NCBI GenBank assembly: GCA_003864495.1
Contig: ML133427.1
Location: 1,631,247-1,695,246, forward strand
Direction: 5' to 3'
Length of the DNA stretch: 64,000 nt
Source of the DNA: Nemopilema nomurai
Lineage: Eukaryota > Cnidaria > Scyphozoa > Rhizostomeae > Rhizostomatidae
A model generated the notes under the pieces. The model had not been told where the DNA came from. It searched no databases and saw nothing but the letters and a program-made list of their open reading frames with translations. Position numbers and translations under genes: made by a program. Shown here in pieces: positions 36,401 to 49,300 of this stretch. Position 1 is the stretch's first letter; each line of letters opens with the position of its first letter.

Positions 36401-39400
36401 GTTGCAAGTTCGAAAGTTTTTCTGTGAATAAGGAAGGTTAATATTGTTAGCGAAAAAAAAGAAATGATTATTAGAGATATTGCTAAAGGCAAGAATTTGA
36501 AGTGAATTTTAATAATTATTTGCTTCTAGTTTTCAGAAACGTTTAGCTGATACATTCTTGATTTGTAGGAGGAATACAGACATGAGAAGATCCAGTGGAA
36601 TCCAATGTCTTTCGTTGACAATCAGCTTTGCCTCGATCTGATTTGTAAGCCTCCATGTGGAATAGTTCATGTCTTGGGAGATGAAAGCAACTTTCCTCAG
36701 GTATTTGCACTAAAGCTGTCGCAACATCACCCTTGTTGTCCTTATAGCAATACAACAGCTCTGCCTTGTAGAATATGACATTTATAAAGCCGATTGTTTT
36801 GCAGTCAACAGATCGCTCATTCCTGGAGAAATGTCATCAGCAGTTCAGAGACAATAAATACTACAAGAGACCTAAAACAGATTTACTGGAATTCGGCATT
36901 GTGCATTATGCTGGTCTCGTGAACTATCAGGTACATGAACCATCTTTTTAAGAGTAATGATGTACGAACAAAAAAGACAAAAAACACAAGATGTCTATTG
37001 TTGCTATTTTACTTCCTATTTATGTGTATTGTTTCCCGTTGTCCTTGCCAAAACCAAGCTTCATCAGAACTTCTATAAGGTTCTTGGTTTTCTGTTGAAA
37101 TTTCCTGTCTACGAGAGAGTTCGTATTTGCAGAGATATATACCTGAGTTTAGGTTAAAATGTCAGGACTGATAGAAGCTGGTACCCACACTGTAAAGTGA
37201 CCACGTCAAAAGCAAACTTTATCATCGCAAAGCCGGAGCTAATGGACAATATTGATCCTCCTAGAACTTAGATGAATTATTTTTATAAGAGTTGTACTTG
37301 ACTGATTCCAAAAGCAAAGTTTTAACACGTTTTGATTGAATAAACTGTTTGTTTATTTCGCCTTTAGGTTGACATGTTTTTAGACAAAAACAGAGACAAC
37401 ATGAGACTTGAAATGGCCGAACTTCTTGCCTCTAGCAAATCACCGGTAAGTGATTAGTTTGATTCCGAAGAATCAACGATCATTTGGGAGCATTTGATCT
37501 TTTGATTAATTGATAAAAATAACAGATTTTCTGGAAGTAAACTACTTTTCTATTCCAATTGCTCTTGGCCTTATGTTCATAAAGGTTTGCTGAAGATAGA
37601 GCTAAGGGTAAGATATTATCGCTTATTTCACTACACATGCTAGTTTTTTATTAAACTTTAGGCCATTTCCGCTAATTAAGATGTAGGGTAACCATGTACT
37701 GAATAATTCACACCCCATAACCGTTACTTAACTCAGCTCCTCCAATCTATTCTCTTCGCCTTGCATTTCAGATAATAGCAAGCTTCTTTCCAAACGAAAA
37801 CTCTGACGGGATGCAGGTAAATAATATGGTGATCAATTCTCGACCATCATACAGCTACGGAGGCAGCCGGAAAAGAAGCCCCTTCAACACGGTCAAAGTC
37901 CCAACGGTAGCCGGGGGTTTTGCTGATTCTCTCTCAAAGCTTGTCAAGAAGATGAAACAGTATGTAGCATTACGTGTTACATATAATGTCTAGTCTTAAT
38001 TTGTCCCCCGTCTTTGTCCGGATACATCTAGGATTAGTACCTAAGGCCAGCTTTGAATCTTCTCACATTTCCAAGGTGAAATAATTTGAAGCTTCTTATT
38101 CAAAGACTTTTGATCTGAAGAAAATATGACGAGATATTTTTCGTTGAAGGGTTTAATATTGTGTAGCTTATTATACAAAGAAGGAAGTTTTGAGTACGTA
38201 AGTGGTCAAAGTCGTAACTTTTTATCAGCAGCTAGAGAAACCTATTGAAGATGATTTTTCCAGCTCAGATTCACAGTTTTTCCAAATCACAGTCACAGTC
38301 ACAGTTTTTCCAAAACATCTAAAAATACGTTTTGATTCTTGAAAGGCTAACGTTGATTACTTTAGACCGATTTAATAAGAATTTGATTCTATAAAGTAGA
38401 TTTTAGAGCATTTGGTTTGATTTTTGTTGCTTGAGTAAACCCAATAAACACCAATATCTATTGTACACTTCTAAAGGTATTCTAAGCAACATTAGCCAAA
38501 ATTTACATGGAAACGCAATAAACATAAGTATCTAATTTAGAGTTCTAAAGGTATTCTAAGCAACATTAGCCAAAATTTACGTGGAAACACAATAAACATA
38601 AGTATCTAATGTAGAGTTCTAAAGGTATTCTAAGCAACATTAGCCAAAATTTACGTGGAAACACAATAAACATAAATATCTATTGTAGAGTTCTAAAGGT
38701 ATTCTAAGCAACATTAGCCAAAATTTACGTGGAAACGCAATAAACATAAATATCTATTGTAGAGTTCTATAGGTTTTTTCTGTCACATTCGCCAAATGTC
38801 ATATTATGCCACACGGATCCCCCTATTTATCTGTTTAGATCCCCCTTGTTTTGGGTATTGCAGCTCTCTATACATTACGAGACAATCGATTCATGGCGGC
38901 ATTTCATAATTTAATCGAAGCCATGAAGGATTTCTCCATTTAATTATGATTGCCAATCTGATTTGCATCAATAGAATCACTGACAGCAGAAGCATGGCTT
39001 GTCTTATTGTTGTTGAATGCAAACGAGCTTACTTATTTCCGAACTTGTTTCTTATAAACGAACTTCGTTAAGATGGAAACCATTTGTCTTCTTCTTTCTT
39101 ATTGCCAGCTTTTGTAATACAATCGTATCTCGAATTTTAGATGCAATCCATTTTTTGTCTGCTGTTAGTAATACAATCATATCTCGAATTTTAGATGCAA
39201 TCCATTTTTTGTCCGGTGTTTGCGGCCAAACACGGAAAAGGTAAGCTTTGTTTAGTAACGCCAATTAATATAATGTTATTTGCGCTAATATTATTTAAAG
39301 TTGTTTCGACGTTTTTTCTCTAATATCGAACACATTTTTGAATTTCAATTGCACTTATTTGTTTGCAGTCGCCCATGCTGTTCCAAGACTCTCTAATCAT

Positions 39401-40309
39401 GAACCAGTTAAGGTGTTCTGGAATGTTGGAGACAATCAAAATAAGGAAATCTGGTTTTCCTGTGCGAATCAGTTATGACAATTTCATGCAGAGGTAGGTA
39501 TAGTAATTGTGATACGTAAAGAATTCAGTTCGGTTCGGTTCGGTTCTTTACAATTAAGTACACAGTACTGTACAGTACAGTGCAATACAGGAAAGTACAG
39601 TTCAATACAGTACAATACAGTACAGTACAGTACAGTACAGTACAGTACAATACAGGACAAGACAGTACAGTACAGTACAGTACAGTACAGTACAATACAG
39701 GACAAGACAGTACAGTACAGCACAGTACAGTACAGTACAGTACAATACAGGACAGTACAGTACAATACAGGACAGTAAAGTACAGTGAAGTACAGTACAG
39801 TACGAAACAATACAGTACAATACAGTACAGTACAGTACAGTACAGTACAGTACAGTACAGTACAGTAAAGTACAGTACAGTACAATACAGTATAATACAG
39901 CACAGCACAGTACAGCACAGTACAGCACAGTACAGTACAGTATAATACAGCACAGCACAGCACAGCACAGTACAGTACAGTACAATACAGGACAGGACGG
40001 GACAGGACAGTACAATACAGGACAGTACAATAGAGTACATTGCAGTACAGTACAGTGCAGTAAAGTAAATTACAGTACAACACAGTACAGTACCCATACA
40101 GTACCGTGCAATATAGTATGATACAGCCCTATTTTATACTAACTGCTCCATGCCGAAAACATTATCACTCGACTTCATTCTCCAGGTATCACTGTATTTA
40201 CAAAGGACGCTTGAACCCACAAGCATCACCACGCGAAAATTGTTCCAAAATCCTGGTCATGCTTCCTAGCGGAAAGTTCAAAAACGAGTTTGCGATGGGA
40301 GAAAAAAAG
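27434..40309 (+). CDS. MYO15A: Myosin XV motor domain exons (part of the myosin gene)
   Basis: Exons: 27434-27538, 27870-27949, 28988-29051, 29332-29441, 29775-29849, 30556-30652, 31066-31169, 31856-31919, 32457-32570, 33294-33377, 33920-33997, 34655-34768, 35309-35497, 35977-36072, 36569-36700, 36805-36930, 37368-37445, 37772-37959, 39195-39240, 39369-39493, 40186-40309. Residue numbers count from the first of these. An SH3-like start ([14 protein letters not shown]) precedes the head. P-loop GESGSGKT is at 146-153, switch [10 protein letters not shown] at 196-204, and switch II DIFGFE at 421-426. The actin-interface strand [12 protein letters not shown] starts at about 634, followed by [20 protein letters not shown]. 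The TEDS-rule position, 16 residues before DAMSR in LDARDAMSR, is Glu (in GERFYSPL), so the motor should not need heavy-chain phosphorylation there. All catalytic elements are intact, so an active ATPase is expected. Confidence 0.95.
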
Positions 40310-43300
40310 GTGAGGAAATCCAAATGTTTTTATAACTTGGCTGCATAAAGGTTGCAATGCCAAATTGTCAGTTTGTAAGCAAGTTGTAAAACGAATTATC
40401 GATAATGTTTTTCTACCTATAACTAAAACGAACGGAATGTCGTCACAAGCTTGATTTGGAGTGTCCACTCTGTAAGAACGAACGTTAGAAACCGGTGATA
40501 AAAAAACCATAGGTTATCTCCCCTTCTGCTGATAATCTCTAACAGGAAAGAATTAAATAAGAAATATTAGCATATGTATAGTTTAGAAAGACGAAACATG
40601 ACAGAAAGCTGATTTTTTCATGCGAAGAAAATCGGATCTGCACAGATTGATCTACCAGTCTAATGTGTTTTTCCTTTTGGAGACAGTTTTTATCTGTTGT
40701 TGTTCTTTACTCGTTAAATTTCCCACACTGAAGGAGATAAACCTTAAACTTAGTATCTGAAAGGAATGTGTTTCGCGTGGTAACATCTATATTTAAGCTA
40801 ACATTGTTGTGGAGTGCATCTATTCAAGGAATCTTGATCTTAGTTCCTCCTTATATCAATTCTCACAACTGTCATTATGGTTTTATTCGATCCTGTACTG
40901 CAACATTTGTTTTTCGCAATTTTCAGACTTGAGTAGGGACAGTTATTGGTTTTCATAATAACGAAGGATAACATTAGAAAAATTACTCTAGCGGATTGTT
41001 GGAGTCTATCGCCTATTACCAGGTGTATGCTATTTGATGTCGTACAACCTGTCCTGGCCCGAGACAGGGACTTACAATGCCTGCCAAAATTGTTGGCACA
41101 CTTCCGACAATTCTTTGGCTCACGTTCACTCACCCCCCCCCTCCCTTCGAACAATATTGTCCTGTTGCTAAACGAAGCGTCAGTTGTACACCAAACTTTT
41201 CTTCCCCCAGATTGACTATATCCTATACTTACCAACATCGTTTTAAGAGGGAGGAGGGGGATTAACAAGTAGTTGCGTGCCAAAAAAATGAAAAATGCAA
41301 AAACCAGAGAAAATACTGAGGTGTTCCAAGGACTTTTGGCAGGCATTGTAGCTTTACCAAAAGACTTGCTCCGTTGCAACAAGATTATCACATAGTTGCC
41401 GCTGCATAGCTCCCCATCTTCCAGTTCCCATCAGCTTGACCTCATCTGTTTGTTTTCTCAGATCTTTCTTCGCGAAGGAATGGAAAGGTACCTGGAAGAG
41501 AAGCGGTACATGACGTTGCGAAACATGGCCGTCGTCATACAAAAACATGTGCGTATTCGTTGTTGCATGCCGCATGCAACCTTTCGAACTTCTTCACCTT
41601 CTGAAGACACGTAGAGTAGACCAGTGGCCTGAATGATCCAGAAGTGTTGATCAGTCAATATCTAAAATTAATTGATCTAAAATGCAGAAATAAAAGAAAT
41701 CAATATCAGAAATAGATATAATAATCAGCTGTCTTGCACTAGCAATCACACACATGACAGTGCCGCAGGCGAATTCCTGTAATTGCAAGGAAGCAAATTT
41801 CCTGAAGACGTAAAGAAACTTGTAATTTTGTCTGGTATTCAAGTTGTTAACGAGTCGAGTATCGTCCATCTTAAAAATTTTTTAGCGTAGAAAAGGCAGG
41901 AAATTATTTCATTTACATGATGGCAGAATGAAATTTCAGGTTTCCCTCAGGCTGGGCATCCTTCTATTTCCAATTGATCGTAGTATCAAAGAGATCTTTC
42001 GATCTTCTATTTCTTTTGTTGCTTGAACGCAGTATCAAAGAGATTCAGAGATACGTGATAACATTTGAAAGCAAAAAGCTTTCCACCAAAACAGGTTAGA
42101 CATTCCTCTCCTGTTGGAACAAAAGCCTTCGGAACAGACAACTTGGGTTCCATAATAACTATCTCACCGCAAGTAATTGTTACTCAATGACTACATCTCT
42201 GGCAACAGCCAGTTACAAGATTAGCTCACCAGTTGTGACGTCATCTCTATGTTATGCTAAACTCTGTTTAGGTTCGTTGCTGGCTGGCCCGTAGAACGTT
42301 TTTGCGAAGGAAGAATGCGGCGGTGACAATTCAACGAAGGACCAGAGGACACCTTACACGGTATGAAAGCGTTCACCTTTGTTAAGCAAAACATACTTTC
42401 GAAAGAAATAGTAGCACCTGGTAAATAACTAGGAAGTTAGGTCATCGTTCCACAATGTGGCATTTTCCAAATTAACGATAGCAAACGCTTGCTTCATTGT
42501 TGGCTCATAACTGCTGCAAAGTATTTTATCTCAAAGGTCTCCCCCGTACAACTACGACTTTTTCTCAGCTACAACACACAGCTGTACTGAAATACAATTA
42601 GCAGAACATTCTCTAGCTTAAAGAAACACGGGGGTGCTGTTTCTCACAAAAGCTACGTACGCTTTCACATGCACGCGTTCCAACAATCTTGGTCAATATT
42701 GGCCGACAGGGAGCCTTGAAATTCAAATGCAGAGTGGTTAATTTCACCAGTGGACGTACCCACCAACTGATTGAGCACTCTCTAACAAGCCTCTAAAGCC
42801 CCTTAGTTTAGTTCATTAACTGAAGGTTAATTTGCTTTTTATTGTTGATATATCCTTGGGAGCCACTTTTAAGGGGTGTCAAGCATACACGGTCATCGCT
42901 TATTGCCAAAAATGCTTTCAGTTAAGTTGGTTGTGATAGTTTTGTTCCTTTTGAGCTTGCTTCTTATATTCGAGGCCCAATATTTCACCTTAGAATTGAA
43001 GATATACTAGTCTATTGATTAACTCTTTCCAGTCTTCTTTTCATAGAGTGCACTTGGGCGCTTTCCCTCAGAAACTACATTGTACATCCCAAAAGTGTAG
43101 CAACCGTTTTTCACTTCTTTATTACTGACATACTTGGAATGAATTCATGTGTGCTCTAGAGGTTGTCTGTCTGTCTGCATGCCTGTGGGTCTGTCTGTCT
43201 GTCTGGCTGTCTGTCTGCTTGTTTGTGTGCCTGTCTGTCTTAACAATTAATTGCAAAGAATTGCATGATTCTAGCAAATGGTACCAAAGAGTCATCCGTG

Positions 43301-46300
43301 GAATAGTTCTGTTCCAGTACCTATGGAGGGTGTACTGCAGAAGAAAGATCTCTTCGATAGTGAGTATATTCAGTACAGAGAGTAACAGTAAATCCTTGCT
43401 ACCATATTTAAAGGTCTACGCATCCCAATCTCTCAATCTACAAACGGCAGAGAATGGTGCGCCTCCCTGAACTGCGGAGGAGCACTTAATGGCGAAGGAC
43501 TACTTAATGGCGAAGGAGCACTTAATGGCGAAGGAGCACTTAATGGCGAAGGAGCACTGGCAAAGTCGAGTTTTGATTTTAAGTCGGGGCAGATGCACGT
43601 GCCTTCTTGTCTATATTTACTATTTTAACAAGCGTTTCTGTCGCCCGGGGTATTTTTGTATAGAGTCTCCGCGGCCATTAGCAAATTGCCTTTTTGGAGG
43701 TTGTTTTCGTGACGTCATCGTCCATCATCATCCGCATCATTATAACGTCATTATTACGTCAGTCAAATTCGCCTCAGAAATTTTCACAAACAAGCATTAC
43801 GAGTTGCCTTGGCGAAAAATTGATTTTGAAACTAGGCTGCTGGTTCAATTAAATTTCTTCCTAGATTAAGCATTTATCCATTTACGTGTGTGGTGTTACG
43901 CATGCTTAACAAATGTCAGCAATATCCGTCTGACATCCAATATATTTGATTACATTTTTCTCATAGTGTTTTCAAGCAACAATTGTTCGATCATCTGACT
44001 TGATCTGCCATTGAACTTTTGTTTGACGTATTTTGCAATTTCTCACTTTCTAAACGTTCCTTCTGTTGCCCTCACTGGCGTCTTTTCCTGACAGAATTTT
44101 CCAGAGGACAAAGAGGTCTCTAGGAAGCATTTCGAAGCGTACAGCAAGCTGGTTTGTTCAACAGCCTTTTGTAATTTATTCTTTCAAACTCTGATCTAAC
44201 TCAGCTTAGTTCTTTTCTTCGTCTGCTAAATTATTACCAGCTTAACCTGTCAGCAAAGAACGCTTTGTTATTGCACTGGAGGAGTTCGTACAATGACGAA
44301 GCCAAACCAATCGACTTGCAGGATGAATTATTAAAGCCACCTGACAGGGCGATGTTTTTATCAATTAGAAACTCGTAGAGAAAAGTAGTGTCTTGATGCT
44401 CTGAAGCCGCTGAACATTTGCAGGACTGCCATTCAACGCCGAAAATTTATTGTGAATTGTAGGCCGGTTGTAGGAAGCAAAAAAATGGTGGCAGCTGCTT
44501 TGAGGGATGCCGGAATAGCGGCGGCAGGTGTAATGATAGCCGCTAAACGTTTCTCAAGACAACATCAAAACTCATGTTAGCTTTGTATCAATGATCAAGG
44601 ATTGTTGACCCTTAAGCCCACTATAGACAGACAACCAGTGACCTCATGAAGGCCAATGGTGCACGGCTGTTCAGCGGGCTCCAGCCTCGCTTGGCCCCTC
44701 AGCTGCATGGCCGCCTTACATCACTCTCATATCGCCTTATTATTTATTTATGTGTAAAACATTTGCAAAGGGCTCTTATTCTTAGTATTTTGGTTTGCTC
44801 GATGCAGTACGCGTAGCATTGTTTTTGTTGAACATGGATGGGATTTTCAAACACAAAGCAACTTGCTGAGATCTGCTAAGATTCTACCTGAAAGTTCACA
44901 ACGGAGGATTTCTTGACATGTTTCTCCGGCTATTTTGACTAGGAAAAGAAAATGGTAGAGCTAGAAAGAGGAGCAATTGTCGACGTAACTCATTTGGAGA
45001 TCCCGGCAGATCTGGCTCTTGTTTTCTCAAAGCAGCCCTGTGAGTAGAAGAATATTACGTTTTATATAACATGATTGTTATTGCTAGGGTTTTCGCCTAA
45101 AGGAAAAGAATTAATTGTTGCAGCTTTTGTGCCAGGTTATGAGGACGTTGAATGCTTTAAAAACCCAACTGAACGTATCTTGTTTATGTACACCTGATAA
45201 AATTTTCTTACTGTTGACTAGTCAGTAGCGATTTGAAGCAACTATCATTGGATATGCAAGTGATTATTTTGTCGTTTAATTCTTAGCTGTAACCTCTAAT
45301 TCTTCTATATTTAGTATTTATGATGTAAAATTCAGCCTGGATTGTTTAAGCACAGTTGAATCACCAACATATGCATGAATTAAAGAATATTTTCAGCAAT
45401 CGTATGAGTATCGTATGAGTAAGAAATCAGTAGCCTACTATATGCCTATTTTTACTTAACATACGAAAAAGAATAGAAAGTTATTAAGTAACAGCAAACA
45501 GCTAATTAACAACTTCAAAGTGTTTTGTTTTCTTCAGTTTTATTCCTAATTGCGTAGCGACCGGCATCTGACTCTGCATCTAGCTTGCATATCATTTGCT
45601 GCATGTTTGCTAGCCGCGAGTAGCCTTGCACGAAGGGCATTATAATTTGTCATGTTTTGAGTGAATACTTTCTATACAGCAGGTATCCTTATTATACAGA
45701 CCAGCACTGCAACACCTGTAGATTACTGCATTCGCGCATAAACAATGGCCCGATGAATCATCCTGGTCTTAAACACAATTTCAAATTCACATTTGTCAAC
45801 GTCATCGCACACTTAAGTGTCACTTGCCATAGCTTTTATCTTTTTTATTTTTCTTGTTTTTATTAATGCGAATACTAAAACTAAACGCAATTGGTGTTTT
45901 ATTTGACCTGATTTGATAAACCAAGGTAAAAGATTTATGCTATTGAGCGAAAGAAGCGGAAATTTTTGAAACATCAGATATTGAGATTTTTGCTCTAAAG
46001 TTTGCTTATTCTTTTAAAAATTTTAATAACTCTTGTCTAAGTTTTTTAGTGTTATAAAATATAAAAGGAAGAAAGAACAATAAGGGTGCAAAAGAAAGAA
46101 AGTGCTTTGCAAGTGGACAGTTAGTGTAAAGAGGCTTCCAGCTGTGAAACGTCCCTTTTCCAGTTTAGGGACGTGTTTGACTTTCGTAACCCCCTGGTTT
46201 CGCCCAGATAGGAATTGAGCATTGTTGTTGCTTGAAAGCGAGATACTCGTTCTTATGTTTTCTCATCTTTCTTCGCCAGCATGGGAGCCAATTCACCAGG

Positions 46301-49300
46301 ATTTTAATCTTGCAAAGGTTGTCAAAGTCATCGAAAATGACTACGCCAGGGGTGGCCTGCCATCAGATATAAACAACTTTCCTTTCTCCAAGTTCTTCCA
46401 GCAATTTTTCAAGGTGAGCATGTACTTTTTTGCATGTTTATTATGAAGGAAAAAGCGTGAACTATGTCCTGTGCGACCAATAGCAGGAATTGGTATGACG
46501 TCACTAGGCTTTTGTTCCGTAGCGGGCTCTTGTCATTTCGTATGTTGTAGTTACAGTTATGACATTCCAAGAATGCTAGCTATCGTTATCATTATGCTTC
46601 GAAACACTTCCAGACAAGATGCTTAGTAGTGTCTGTTATGCTTGATGCTTGACACGTGCTGAGGCTAGTAGCAAGTGCGTGGGTCTCTAAAGCAAACGAG
46701 CTAGTGTGAAGAAATTCATCAACTTCATTTTCTGGCCGCATAATTAGTGGGTTGCATGTTAAACAATAAAAACACACTCTCGTTGCATCTGTTGGCCTCG
46801 GTATCTATGCTGGGAAAGGTTTATCAAAAGTGCTATTCGTCACACCCCTTGCATGACCAGCTTTTTGTCCAGTTATCCCGAAGAAACGCTCCTTTTTGTT
46901 GATAATCCCTAGGTCATTCAACAAGAGATTGTTTGTGCATACAGGAATAGCATCCACCTGTACTGCCTTGTGAAGTCTGCAACTTGATCGTACTGTTCGA
47001 ACCTTCTACCGACTAAGCTGTCTAGACTCTGTGTTGCTGCTTACGGACATCGCTAGCAAGAACAGGCTGCCTATGAATAAGACAGCCGTCAAGTTTCACT
47101 ATCGGGCTCTAAACAAAATCAAGTTTACGTTTTTGCCTAGAAATCCAGCTTTGACGCATGAATTTTTAATCAACATATGTCGTTGAGTGCATGGTGAACT
47201 GACAACTTGAGACGGACATGCATGTTTTTCGCATCTATCTTCACTTCGAAAATTGCATATGCTTTTATGCCAGCCCAGGGTTTTCGAAGTTGACATGAAT
47301 AATTCTGATTCATTGCAGGATGATAAGATATTTCACCACACGAGAGCGCCGATTTATACACCCTTCTTGAAGCTCAAGCATGCTGAATCTATCGAAGCTG
47401 TGAAATCTTTCAAGTTGGTAAGTGCGCATTCCACTGCACGCAATGGCCACAGAGCCTTGTTTTAAGAAAAACCAACCTCACCTTACCAACTTTCACTTGC
47501 TTTCATCTCTAGTGATATAATTCTCTCACTTGCCAGCTCTGGTACTGAAAAAAGATTTTGCAGATGTTCATTTTGACTATCAAAATCTAGTTTCTCTGGG
47601 CTGGGGTGATATATTTCATAGGTAATCTTGTATGAAGTCACTTTGAAAATACCTCTTTTACCTTAAGAAATTTTTCGGAGAAGAAACCACTGCCGATTTT
47701 GCAAAATATTCTATCAGAACTGTCCTTTCTTATTTAGACATTCTTGGAATTGCCTGTCCTCGGCTATTTGGAAGCCTAGGTACAGGGGGGTGATGCATTT
47801 AGATGCCATGCTAGATAAACAAACGATAGTAACTACAGTAGATTGCAATGGCTAAATAAGGTCTGATTACGCTTTGTAAAGGCTTTCCAGCCGTTCCTTT
47901 AATTTCCGCACCAGTGACTAGTCTCTTTTAATTGAGAATATCGGTTAACTGCTGATGTCCTAGACACCGGAGTTTATTAGTTATCGAGGGAACTTTAGAA
48001 TTGCATGACAAGTGGAACCCTAATTTTGCTTACTTAAAGTTCTGTTTTGTCCGACTTCCTGAAAGTACTTATGATTTTTTCTTTAAAGATAATGAGATTC
48101 ATGGAAGACCCCTCAATTGTCGGAAGCAGAGAATTCATTCTTGGAAATTACATTGTGCAAATGGTTAGTGTATTTAACTTCTTTTGATCTTATTAATGTG
48201 GTTCATAACCATTCATGGAATGAGAATTACGCTATTGTACGCACTGTGACTTTATTTTATTGAAACATATTAGAATTTGGCATTGGCATGGATAAAGTAC
48301 AAAGAATGACAGATCCACACCAGTATTTCATCTTTGAAATGATAAAGTGTTAGAAAAAGCATTTCATTGAGACTGCAGGGTACTCAAATATTCTTTGTCT
48401 AGTCATTATCTTCTTGTATCATTTTGATTGTTATTCAGTCAAGTTTTGGTGCAATGTCGTCATGTTTAATAGTCGCCATATCACTCAAATGTTTTACTAA
48501 ATGCATTATTATTAAAAAGAAACGCCCTCTCAATCAACTTTGTCTTTGTGTAAACAGGGAATTGGAAATCCTGATGTTCGTGACGAGATATACACACAAA
48601 TTTGCAACCAAATCTGGTCAAACGAGGATGACAAATCACGACAACGAGGCTGGCTGCTTGTCTCCCTGTGTCTATGTTGTTTCCCGCCATCAGCGCTGAT
48701 GTATAAGTATCTTCTCAAGTGAGTTTCATTCCCACTTATAATCTAAACAAATCTTCGAAGCAAAATTAGTTCTCATAGAATACCATATGCCTTTAATATG
48801 GCTGTTTGTTCATTTTTGTTTTTATCTTCTAGATTTTGCACGATAGGATGCTAAAAGTCATCCCAATCCTGTCACCATAACTGTTCATAATGTCACGATT
48901 TGCCTTTCGTAGATTTGTTTCTGACCATGGAACGGGCGTCTATAAAAATGTTTGCCAACACAAACTACTCACATGGAAGGCCAATCAACCATCCAGGGCC
49001 TTACCCCCGTCTTTTCTTGAGTGGAAGTCCATCAAAGATAAAACAAAGATGGCACTTGAAATGCAGGCATCCGATGGTATTCAAATACTCACTTTTTATG
49101 TAAATTTTGTTTGCACCAAAGTTTACTCGACTGAACAAGCGGATATGATTGAAACCCTCATTGCTGCCAAGGCTCAAATAGTAACACAATTGAAAGCCAT
49201 TTTGCGTTTGTACAGTTTTCACAAATGAGACCTTAGTTTTTCAAATATTTGAAAAAGTGAACTTTTTTCAGTAGATGTTTGCTTGTAATGTAGATTAGCA

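Noticed and set aside
39484..40097. Open frames of up to 199 codons on both strands made of Tyr-Cys-Thr-Val-Leu or Gln-Tyr-Ser-Thr-Val repeats
   Set aside because: They are translations of the TACAG microsatellite inside a myosin intron; all frames are open because the repeat lacks stops.
43489..43869. 126-codon open frame containing the 18-bp repeat as an exon
   Set aside because: It starts within a repeat whose length is a multiple of three, has no phase-fitting acceptor, and does not resemble myosin tail sequence.
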